Source: Nitrospirota bacterium
GTDB lineage: Bacteria; Nitrospirota; Thermodesulfovibrionia; Thermodesulfovibrionales; JdFR-88
Reading direction: 5' to 3'
DNA: 5,104 nt
Assembly (NCBI GenBank): GCA_021819985.1
Contig: JAKAEG010000244.1
Span: 1 to 5,104 of the forward strand
The translations under genes and the position numbers were made by a program. Under the pieces are notes generated by a model. That model made no database searches, was not told the DNA's origin, and was given only the letters and a program-made list of their open reading frames with translations. Positions 1-4,664 of the stretch are shown here, one piece after another; position 1 is the first letter of the stretch, and each line of letters begins with the position of its first letter.

Positions 1-378
1 ATAGCGCTTCAGGTAAGCGTGCCTTCCCATTCAAAGCTCATGGAAGGGCCGTCAAAGAAACTCGCGGAATTTCTTTTTCTCGAAGCCCAGATAAAAACTC
101 CTACCGTGCCTATCGTGGGAAACGCCGATGCCATTGTGCTCAGTTCGCCTGACGGGCTGCGGGCCGCATTGGTGCGGCAGCTTTCAAACCCGGTAAGGTG
201 GGACGAGTCCATGAAGGTGATGCAGGCGGAAGGGGCCGGGGTATTCATAGAGGTGGGACCTGGAAAGGTCCTCTCCGGACTTCTCAAAAGAACGCTTCCC
301 GATGCCGTTTCATTCAATGTGGAAGACAGGGGATCGCTTCAAAAGACCCTTGAAGGGCTCAGCCAGCAGGGGGCCTAG
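1..378 (+). CDS. fabD: Malonyl-CoA:acyl carrier protein transacylase, C-terminal part (5' end outside window)
   Basis: FabD moves malonyl groups from CoA to acyl carrier protein in the cytoplasm, supplying fatty acid synthesis. The reading frame is open from base 1 and ends at TAG 376-378, giving 125 residues, roughly the last 40% of a usual ~310-residue protein. Near the left edge, LQVSVPSHSKLM (bases 7-42) matches the segment around the catalytic histidine of E. coli FabD (VPSHCALM); the His codon is 28-30. The nucleophilic Ser of GHSLG lies upstream, outside the window. Near the end, VGPGKVLSGLLKR (about 253-291) is the conserved C-terminal FabD motif. A GTG at 19 is internal, not the start, because homology continues to its left. 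The next gene is convergent and begins 11 bases later, so fabD is the last gene of its transcription unit here; fabG, acpP or fabF do not follow as they often do. Confidence 0.95.
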   Translation: MALQVSVPSHSKLMEGPSKKLAEFLFLEAQIKTPTVPIVGNADAIVLSSPDGLRAALVRQLSNPVRWDESMKVMQAEGAGVFIEVGPGKVLSGLLKRTLPDAVSFNVEDRGSLQKTLEGLSQQGA

Positions 379-389
379 GTTTACATTCT

Positions 390-593
390 TTAATTAACTT
401 CCTCAAAAAAAACGTGGGCCAGCGGCCATATCTCTATCCGTTCTCCCGTCCATACCCTTACCGCATCAGCCAGTTCCCTTTTTGAAAGCACATATTTGCG
501 GTACTTGGCCCCCGTTGTGCCCCAATCTATGACAACGCCTTTTTTTCTTTTGTCAGTGTGTTTAAGCACAAGCCCTTTTCTTAAAAAAAGCAT
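390..593 (-). CDS. Small protein of unknown function (67 aa)
   Basis: I do not recognise this family. It is a 67-residue basic protein with no signal peptide or membrane segment. It starts with a Lys/Arg-rich stretch (residues 5-18), followed by VVIDWGTTGAKYRKYVLSKR and a C-terminal part with WTGERIEIWPLAHVFFEEVN. Aromatic and charged residues are interspersed as in a small beta-rich fold, but that is inference. The ATG (591-593) directly abuts the TAG of the upstream gene (TAGATG). A GGAG sits inside the 3' end of that gene, about 11 bases before the start, so the two are probably translationally coupled. The gene ends 11 bases from the convergent fabD stop. The tight coupling and sensible amino-acid composition argue that it is real; no homologue can be named. 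Confidence 0.6.
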   Translation of the reverse strand: MLFLRKGLVLKHTDKRKKGVVIDWGTTGAKYRKYVLSKRELADAVRVWTGERIEIWPLAHVFFEEVN

Positions 594-836
594 CTATTTG
601 GGATCTCCGGTGAAAACCTCGGTTTGTTCGGCTGCCATCAGCTTTAATTCCTCCATGTGCGCGCCGAAGATCGAAAGGAGTTTCTCCTTTTCCCTGGCAC
701 CAAGCCCCGCGATACCGGCGTAATAATCAAAACCTTCTCCTGAAAAAAATTCAATGCTTTCACTTCTATGTGCAGCGTTCCAGAGGTCTTCAAGAGACTG
801 GAGAATAACGGCTTCCGCAAGGGCTTTAATATTCAT
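594..836 (-). CDS. Small protein of unknown function (80 aa), acidic and helical
   Basis: This 80-residue product is not a family I can name. It looks mainly helical and soluble, with an N-terminal LAEAVILQSLEDLWNAAHR helix, a central FFSGEGFDYYAGIAGL stretch and a second helix (EKEKLLSIFGAHMEELKLMAAEQ). It has no cysteines, signal peptide or membrane segment. The ATG at 834-836 follows an AGGGGG-type ribosome binding site within 837-850, which supports the start. The stop TAG (594-596) touches the ATG of the next small gene, so the two form a pair, possibly with linked roles such as a small two-protein module or a phage/plasmid remnant. That role is speculation. The nearest upstream gene ends about 155 bases away, so the pair may have its own promoter, though I could not identify a convincing one. 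Confidence 0.65.
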   Translation of the reverse strand: MNIKALAEAVILQSLEDLWNAAHRSESIEFFSGEGFDYYAGIAGLGAREKEKLLSIFGAHMEELKLMAAEQTEVFTGDPK

Positions 837-990
837 CGGGCCCCCTTTTAAAAAATGAGTTGGGTTTATTGAAAAAATTTTTTAAACTGCCGGAAAGGAC
901 TGCACGGGAAAAGGGCTCGCCTTTTCCTTAAAACAGTTTCTCACAAAAAAAACGGTTTGTCTTCTTAAAAGTTGGGGCTTGCTTCTATTT
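837..990. other. AT-rich intergenic region with A-tract palindrome and a hairpin
   Basis: This gap separates the CMD-like gene from the small-gene pair on the minus strand. It holds the ribosome binding site of the 80-aa gene at its left end, a 12-bp palindrome of six A then six T (872-883), an 8-bp perfect stem-loop (907-927) and an A8 run (945-952, a T8 on the minus strand). The A and T tracts could bend DNA. I found no -35/-10 pair good enough to call, and the T8 run has no GC stem immediately before it, so no canonical terminator is called. Confidence 0.5.
907..927 (-). other. Stem-loop, possible weak transcript end after the CMD-like gene
   Basis: GGAAAAGG and CCTTTTCC form a perfect 8-bp stem around the 5-base loop GCTCG. 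It lies about 65 bases past the stop of the CMD-like gene in the minus direction. No run of U follows it on either strand, so it is not a textbook intrinsic terminator; it could be a 3'-end stabiliser, a pause site or chance. Confidence 0.3.
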
Positions 991-1302
991 TTAAATAACG
1001 TCTTTTATCCAGGAGAGGGCGGCTGCGACGGTTGGAAACCCGATAGTGCTTGTTACGGCCAGAAGCGCATGGTACAGCTCCTCTTGAGAGGCCCCGGCCT
1101 CAAGCGCGCGTCTTGCATGCGAGTGGACAGCCCCTTCGGAACGCACCGCGGCAGCGGCCGCAAGCTGTAATAACTCCACAGTCTTTTGGTCAAGCGGCCC
1201 TGCGCTTTTGGCCTTGCGGCCCAGGTCCTCAAGCGCGGAGAAGAAATCCGGGAATTTTTCTTTCAGGTGGCTGTAATGCTCAGGCAGTTCCTTCATTTCC
1301 AT
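991..1302 (-). CDS. Carboxymuconolactone decarboxylase (AhpD-fold) family protein, cysteine-less
   Basis: This 103-residue helical protein has the size and pattern of a CMD/AhpD-fold domain: PLDQKTVELLQLAAAAAVR (residues 36-54), then SEGAVHSHARRALEAGASQEEL (55-76) and a C-terminal TIGFPTVAAALSW. In AhpD-type peroxidase partners the equivalent segment is CxxCxxxH. Here both cysteine positions are Ser55 and Ala58, and only His62 remains, with Glu56 nearby. Disulfide-based peroxidase activity is therefore unlikely. The Cys-less gamma-carboxymuconolactone decarboxylase branch (PcaC-like) keeps the fold without cysteines, but the substrate here is unknown. The ATG at 1300-1302 is fixed by an excellent TAAGGAGG 6 bases upstream; a second ATG (1294-1296) is less well placed. 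It follows the FMN-reductase gene by 14 bases and is the third gene of the flavo-diiron operon, suggesting a role in redox or oxidative stress (inference). Confidence 0.88.
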   Translation of the reverse strand: MEMKELPEHYSHLKEKFPDFFSALEDLGRKAKSAGPLDQKTVELLQLAAAAAVRSEGAVHSHARRALEAGASQEELYHALLAVTSTIGFPTVAAALSWIKDVI

Positions 1303-1316
1303 GACGGGCCTCCTTA

Positions 1317-1907
1317 TTATTGTTTATCTGAAACCGGAATTTTCATAAGAGCCCTGCCGGCCTCATAAACCTCTTTCAAAGCCGCCGGACGTTTCAAAAT
1401 GTCGCCTCTCGCGTCCACCCCCAGGTAGCACAACATTTTATGGTCCAGGACGCTTATCGTCCTGAAAAAAGACCTGGCCGTAGCTTCCGAACAGTCCTTG
1501 CCTTCGGCCCTGCCCATGCCCCCGACCGACAGGAAAAGCCCGGCCCGTCAATCTGGGCCCTGCGGCAGGGGTCTTTTAAGCATGTACTTTTCATGCCAGA
1601 AGCTTTGGCACCGGTCTATCATCGTCTTTGCCTGGGCGCTCACGCCGGCAAAATATATGGGGGAAGCAAGAATGAACCTGGATGATTCCCTTATGGCGGA
1701 ATAGACCTTTTCCATGTCGTCTTTTACAATACATTCGCCGGTCTCGACACAACCGCCGCAGTCCTGGCATCCCCTTATGTTCATCTTGTTCAGTTCAAAA
1801 AGGGTGATTTCGGCCCCTTTCTCCGTGGCTCCGCGCACGGCCTCTTCAAGCAGGAGCTGCGTATTTCCTTTTACCCTGGGGCTACCCATGAAAACAGCGG
1901 TTTTCAT
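1317..1907 (-). pseudogene. Iron-sulfur-flavoprotein-like NADPH-dependent FMN reductase, interrupted by one in-frame TGA
   Basis: The family comprises flavodoxin-fold, FMN-binding proteins that shuttle electrons, some with an iron-sulfur cluster. The first 119 codons (1907 to 1551) show the FMN phosphate loop GSPRVKGNT (residues 8-16), a four-cysteine motif CQDCGGCVETGEC spaced CX2CX2CX5C (about 47-59) followed by KDDM, the ASPIYFAGVSAQAKTMIDRCQ core (about 81-101), and ends QGPD. Codon 120 is TGA (1548-1550). The same frame then continues RAGLFLSVGGMGR, a typical next beta strand of the family, and RSFFRTISVLDHKMLCYLGVD, ending at TAATAA near 1319. Together about 196 residues, normal for the family, with no frameshift. 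The ATG overlaps the flavo-diiron stop (ATGA), with AAAAGGT upstream, so the two are coupled. In relatives I recall Arg/Lys at the TGA position, so a CGA-to-TGA change is the simplest reading. If not read through, a truncated protein lacking the last strands is made. Confidence 0.85.
1509..1550 (-). other. In-frame TGA codon with a weak candidate bacterial SECIS-like hairpin
   Basis: The TGA is at 1548-1550. Counting its U as base 1, CCUGUC (18-23; 1533-1528) can pair with GGCAGG (37-42; 1514-1509), one pair being U-G. This leaves a 13-base loop that starts GGUC. Stem length, distance and a G at the loop start are compatible with loose bacterial SECIS rules as I remember them. Such hairpins arise easily in GC-rich sequence, there is no bulged U as in E. 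coli fdhF, and no selenocysteine machinery is visible, so this is a low-confidence candidate. Confidence 0.2.
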
Positions 1908-3121
1908 GCGTACCTTTTGTGAAATTCCCTCGTTGCCAGGGCGAATTTTCTGCCAAACTCGAATGCATCCTTCTGCTCTCCGTAAGAGGGCCGGTAATTG
2001 GTTGAAAGCGTGTCGCCGAATACATCGAGCTTCATGCTTTTGAACTCTTCAAGGGACAGTTTTACGGCCCCCCCGGCCCATCCGTAACTGCCAAATGCGC
2101 TGACTATACGGTCTTTCGGTCTTAAGCCCTTAAGATAGACAAGAAATTCCGCCACATAGGGAAACAGGTTATTGTTCAGGGTCGGGGAGCCAAGCAGGCA
2201 CCCTCTGGCCCTCCAGAATTCCTTTATGGCAACCGAAAGCGGAGTGGCGCGGAGTTTTATGACCCTGCAGTCCATCCCCTCTTCCTTTAATCCCTGCATT
2301 ATGGGCTGGGCCATCTGCCCTGTGCCGCCCCACATGGTGTCGTAAATTATCACCACGCGCTCATCCGTTTTGCCGTTTGCCATGTTCCGGTACATATCGA
2401 GCACCCTTTCGGGCCTCTTGCGCCAGATTATGCCGTGGTCCGGGGCTATCATGTCAATGGGGACCCCGAGCCTCGTAATCTCTTCCATCTTGTTCTTTAT
2501 AAGCCCTCCAAAGGGCATAAGAATGTTTGCGTAATAATCCCAGACGGAGTCCTCAAGCTCCGCTTCGGAAGCACAGGCTACAAACTCGTCGTCAAACCGC
2601 TGGGAGCTTGCCAGGTGCTGCCCGAAACCGTCCTGAGAAAACAGGATGCCGTCTTCGATGGAAAGGGTCATCATGGAATCCGGCCAGTGGATCATCGGGG
2701 TCTCAATGAAAAGGAGGGTGCGCTTGCCTATTTTAAGCCGGTCTCCGGTCTTGACCACCTTAAAATTCCACCTGCTTGTGTCGTGGTAACGGGCAAGTCC
2801 GTCCTTGCCTTTCTGCGTGCAGTAAACAGGCACCCCCGGCATAAGCTCCATGAGTCTTGAGAGCCCGCCGCCATGGTCCGGCTCTATATGGTTTACGATC
2901 AGGTGTTTTATTTTTGAAGGTTCCATGAGGGCCTGAATGTTCTGTATGGACTGGTCCACGAACTCAAGCTTCACGCCGTCGATTAAAGCGGGTTCCTCAT
3001 CGGCAATAAGGTAGTTGTTGTATGTGGAGCCCTTGGGAGTGATGTATCCATGAAAATCCCTGATGGCCCAGTCTATTACCCCTACCCAGTAGACATCCGG
3101 TTTTAGCGAAACAGAATTCAT
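1904..3121 (-). CDS. fprA: A-type flavo-diiron protein (FprA / rubredoxin:oxygen oxidoreductase family)
   Basis: Flavo-diiron proteins are cytoplasmic enzymes that reduce O2 to water and/or NO to N2O with electrons from rubredoxin, F420H2 or other donors, protecting anaerobes. The 405-residue length fits the two-domain class without a fused rubredoxin. The N-terminal metallo-beta-lactamase-like domain (about 1-250) keeps the full diiron ligand set: HIEPDH (His78, Glu80, Asp82, with His83), MIHWPD (His145), SQDGF (Asp164) and APDHGI (His229). The C-terminal flavodoxin domain starts VVIIYDTMWGGTGQMA (about 256-271) with the FMN phosphate loop, and later GSPTLNNNLFP and AFGSYGWAGGA. ATG 3119-3121 is preferred: AAGGAGG lies 4 bases upstream. 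An in-frame GTG at 3124 (one more residue) sits only 1 base from that site. The stop overlaps the next gene's ATG by 4 bases. It heads the operon. The electron donor is unknown; the neighbouring flavoprotein is a candidate. Confidence 0.95.
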   Translation of the reverse strand: MNSVSLKPDVYWVGVIDWAIRDFHGYITPKGSTYNNYLIADEEPALIDGVKLEFVDQSIQNIQALMEPSKIKHLIVNHIEPDHGGGLSRLMELMPGVPVYCTQKGKDGLARYHDTSRWNFKVVKTGDRLKIGKRTLLFIETPMIHWPDSMMTLSIEDGILFSQDGFGQHLASSQRFDDEFVACASEAELEDSVWDYYANILMPFGGLIKNKMEEITRLGVPIDMIAPDHGIIWRKRPERVLDMYRNMANGKTDERVVIIYDTMWGGTGQMAQPIMQGLKEEGMDCRVIKLRATPLSVAIKEFWRARGCLLGSPTLNNNLFPYVAEFLVYLKGLRPKDRIVSAFGSYGWAGGAVKLSLEEFKSMKLDVFGDTLSTNYRPSYGEQKDAFEFGRKFALATREFHKRYA

Positions 3122-3124
3122 CAC

Positions 3125-3132
3125 TCCTCCTT
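3125..3132 (-). promoter_or_regulatory. Ribosome binding site of the flavo-diiron gene (decides the start)
   Basis: On the minus strand this reads AAGGAGGA. Its AAGGAGG core is 4 bases from the ATG at 3121 and only 1 base from the GTG at 3124, so the ATG is the more likely start. Confidence 0.75.
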
Positions 3133-3154
3133 AGTCCGGTTTTATAATATTACC

Positions 3155-3183
3155 ATTTTATGGAACCGCAGTTAAGCTGTCAG
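3155..3183 (-). promoter_or_regulatory. Sigma70-like promoter of the flavo-diiron operon
   Basis: On the minus strand, CTGACA (3183-3178) is separated by exactly 17 bases from TAAAAT (3160-3155). Each box matches 5 of 6 consensus bases. Transcription would start near 3148, giving a leader of about 27 bases that contains the strong ribosome binding site. It is the best promoter in the window. No clear operator was found; the AT palindrome ATATTATA just downstream may be only melting-prone sequence. Confidence 0.6.
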
Positions 3184-3215
3184 TTGCATAAATAAATTCT
3201 AACGTTGCATTACTA

Positions 3216-3312
3216 CGTCGTCATTCCGGCTTGTCCGGAATCTTTCCCCGTCTTTCGGAAGGATTCCCGACGCGCTTCGGGACCAGTCCCTTCACTTGCG
3301 GGAATGACAACA
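3216..3312. repeat. Dispersed palindromic repeat with terminal inverted repeats (REP/MITE-like)
   Basis: The ends are imperfect inverted repeats: CGTCGTCATTCCGGC on the left and GCGGGAATGACAACA on the right, matching at 12 of 15 positions when one is reversed. Inside are nested hairpins: ATTCCGG-CTTGT-CCGGAAT (3223-3241, perfect 7-bp stem); GGAATCTTTCC (3237-3247) pairing with GGAAGGATTCC (3257-3267), 11 bp with one wobble; and TCCCGA (3265-3270) with TCGGGA (3277-3282). GTCATTCC-ended palindromic elements are common noncoding repeats in many proteobacterial and related genomes and resemble Neisseria dRS3 in their ATTCC...GGAAT ends. It contains no gene. It lies between the flavo-diiron promoter and the downstream side of the phosphatase gene. 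Only one copy is in the window, so its repetition in the genome is inferred. Confidence 0.75.
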
Positions 3313-3379
3313 AGAGGGGTTCAGAGTTCAAAACAGATACCCTGCGGCTTGCCTCGGGGGGTTCATTTTAATGAATTTT

Positions 3380-3976
3380 TTACGGATGGGCTGTCGTGCC
3401 TGATGAATTGTTTAAGGATGCCGCGGAAGGGTTCCAGGCCTCGAAAAAACGGTCCATGGCGGTTGTGCTTCCAATGGGCATATGCCCGTACCGGATCGAA
3501 AGCTCCCTGCCGGCCTCGGCCTTCGGTTCTTTATCGATCACCATTTTCCACATGGCCGAGACAAGCCCCGACCTGTCAGCCCCCGATTTGCAATGGATAA
3601 GCACAGGCCTTGGAGCGGTCCTGAATGCGTTCAGGATCTCCTGCACCTGCTGGCGGTCGGGTTCAGACGATGCCGAAAGCGCTATATCGTAATGCCTGAC
3701 CCCGTTGGCCTCGCTGAACTTTATCTCATCCTTGTACCATTTATCGCCTGCGTTTCTTCCGCGCAGATTAAAGATGCTTCTGATGTGGTAAGTTTTAAGA
3801 TAATCTTCAAGCTGTCCGTAGCCTGGCTGGTCGCACCTGTACGCCTCTCCGGGCGTAACCGCATGAAAATTCCCGTTTCCAAATACCGCCCCAAAATACC
3901 CGGCCGGAATCAAAAGAACGATAAATACGGCAAGAAAGATCCGCCGTCTCTTTTTAGGTCTCTGAGTTATCTCCAT
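3380..3976 (-). CDS. Membrane-anchored dual-specificity/tyrosine phosphatase-like protein
   Basis: Counting from ATG 3974-3976, the product has 198 residues. A basic KKRRR stretch precedes one hydrophobic segment (about 12-32), giving an N-terminal anchor with the catalytic domain probably outside the cytoplasm. Next come GNFHAVTPGEAYRCDQP, IRSIFNLRGRN, a KWYKDEIKFSEANGVRHYDIALSAS block, and the cysteine-phosphatase loop HCKSGADRSG (His128, nucleophile Cys129, Arg135; CX5R). RYGHMPIG and AMDRFFEAW follow. This order is typical of bacterial dual-specificity phosphatase family proteins of about 190 residues; the substrate (phosphoprotein, phosphoinositide or other) cannot be told. The frame stays open upstream to 4186, but that extension overlaps the divergent gene and lacks family features. 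The start is somewhat uncertain: GGAG lies only 1 base before the ATG. The stop is TAA 3380-3382. It is transcribed alone, divergently from the kinase gene. Confidence 0.85.
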   Translation of the reverse strand: MEITQRPKKRRRIFLAVFIVLLIPAGYFGAVFGNGNFHAVTPGEAYRCDQPGYGQLEDYLKTYHIRSIFNLRGRNAGDKWYKDEIKFSEANGVRHYDIALSASSEPDRQQVQEILNAFRTAPRPVLIHCKSGADRSGLVSAMWKMVIDKEPKAEAGRELSIRYGHMPIGSTTAMDRFFEAWNPSAASLNNSSGTTAHP

Positions 3977-4004
3977 ACTCCATTTTAAATCAATCCGGGC
4001 AGGA

Positions 4005-4032
4005 AAAATAAGGCCTTTTTCGCCTGAGTCAA
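4005..4032 (-). promoter_or_regulatory. Possible promoter of the phosphatase gene
   Basis: On the minus strand, TTGACT (4032-4027) stands 16 bases from TATTTT (4010-4005). The -35 box matches 5 of 6 consensus bases and the -10 only 4 of 6. The start would be near 3998, about 22 bases before the ATG. The position suits the gene; the -10 is weak. Confidence 0.4.
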
Positions 4033-4047
4033 AAAAACGATATATGC

Positions 4048-4090
4048 GTTGCCCGTGGCAGTAAATTCGGTTGCAACCGTGGATGGCAAC
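4048..4090. promoter_or_regulatory. Nested inverted repeats, possible operator
   Basis: CGGTTGCAACCG (4068-4079) is a perfect 12-bp palindrome. It lies between GTTGCC (4048-4053) and GGCAAC (4085-4090), themselves a perfect inverted repeat, although the two are not concentric. The palindrome covers the predicted -35 box of the kinase gene (4071-4076), where a dimeric repressor would block transcription. It is also upstream of the divergent phosphatase gene. The regulator is not identified. Confidence 0.4.
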
Positions 4091-4099
4091 AGATAGAAT
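4071..4099 (+). promoter_or_regulatory. Predicted promoter giving a leaderless kinase-mutL transcript
   Basis: TTGCAA (4071-4076) is followed, after exactly 17 bases, by TAGAAT (4094-4099); the boxes match 4 of 6 and 5 of 6 consensus bases. Initiation is expected about 7 bases after the -10, which is 4106, the first base of the GTG start codon. This agrees with the absence of a ribosome binding site before that start. Confidence 0.45.
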
Positions 4100-4105
4100 T
4101 CTTAA

Positions 4106-4654
4106 GTGATAAGGGCAAAAGGAAAGGTCATCTGGATTACCGGGCTTCCGGGAAGCGGTAAAAGCGTCATTGCCGGTGCGCTTCAAAAGATACGCCCCCG
4201 CCTGGTGGTCCTCAAGATGGATGAGCTAAGGAAGATCGCCACACCAAAGCCGTCCTACTCGGAAACGGAGAGGGAAATCATCTACCGCTCGCTTGTGTAT
4301 ACGGCAAAGACCCTCTCGGACCTTGGACACGACGTGGCGATCGATGCGACCGGAAACCTGCGCAGATGGCGCGAACTGGCAAGGTCTGAGATGTCCCCTT
4401 TCGCTGAGGTCTACCTGAAGTGCCCGCTTGAAATTTCAATGGAGAGGGAAAAAAAGAGGTCCAGAAGAAGGGGCGCACCCGCAGGCATCTATGCAAAGGC
4501 GAAAAAAGGCTGGCCGGTCCCTGGGGTTTCCGCCCCTTACGAGGAACCCCAAAACCCGGAACTCGTAATAGAGACGGACCGCACAGGCATCATGGAGTCC
4601 GCCCGCCAGATCGACAGCCTTTTAAGGAGACTTGCCAAAAGGCGGCAGGGGTGA
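4106..4654 (+). CDS. Adenylylsulfate kinase (CysC)-like P-loop kinase
   Basis: APS kinase phosphorylates adenylylsulfate to PAPS in the cytoplasm. The 182-residue length is close to the family's usual ~180-200. The sequence shows KVIWITGLPGSGKS (residues 7-20, with Walker A 13-20), MDELRK (38-43) at the position of the family's LDGDNVR segment, a central IDATGNLRRWRELAR (79-93), then YLKCPLEISMERE (103-115) and GVSAPYEEPQNPELVIETD (140-158), close to CysC's GIDSPYEAPENPE. The C-terminal substrate-side motif supports CysC ancestry. The DGDN part and usual phosphoserine-type loop are altered, so the substrate may not be APS. No sulfate-assimilation gene is adjacent. GTG 4106 is the only usable start: an in-frame TAA (4103-4105) directly precedes it. 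No ribosome binding site is visible. mutL follows 10 bases after the TGA, so they are probably cotranscribed. Confidence 0.85.
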   Translation: MIRAKGKVIWITGLPGSGKSVIAGALQKIRPRLVVLKMDELRKIATPKPSYSETEREIIYRSLVYTAKTLSDLGHDVAIDATGNLRRWRELARSEMSPFAEVYLKCPLEISMEREKKRSRRRGAPAGIYAKAKKGWPVPGVSAPYEEPQNPELVIETDRTGIMESARQIDSLLRRLAKRRQG

Positions 4655-4664
4655 TTTAGAATCT

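Noticed and set aside
945..952. T8 tract on the minus strand as an intrinsic terminator of the CMD-like gene
   Set aside because: No GC-rich stem directly precedes it on that strand.
1317..1517. Separate 66-aa gene starting at the ATG 1515-1517
   Set aside because: It is the in-frame continuation of the FMN reductase past the TGA, with no ribosome binding site and family-typical residues (RAGLFLSVGG) directly before its ATG.
2435..2860. 141-codon plus-strand open frame
   Set aside because: It lies entirely antisense to the flavo-diiron gene, whose motifs are complete; its translation shows no domain pattern.
3122..3124. GTG as start of the flavo-diiron gene
   Set aside because: Only 1 base separates it from the AAGGAGG core; the next codon, ATG, is better spaced. 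The difference is one residue.
3362..3381. TTCATTTTAATGAA followed by T's as a plus-strand terminator
   Set aside because: The stem is about 5 A/T-rich pairs, too weak, and no plus-strand gene ends there.
3205..3600. 131-codon plus-strand open frame across the repeat
   Set aside because: It runs through the palindromic repeat and antisense to the phosphatase, with a low-complexity basic translation.
3977..4186. 70-residue N-terminal extension of the phosphatase frame up to 4186
   Set aside because: It overlaps the divergent kinase start and its Walker A region, has no family similarity, and places the membrane segment unusually far inside the protein.
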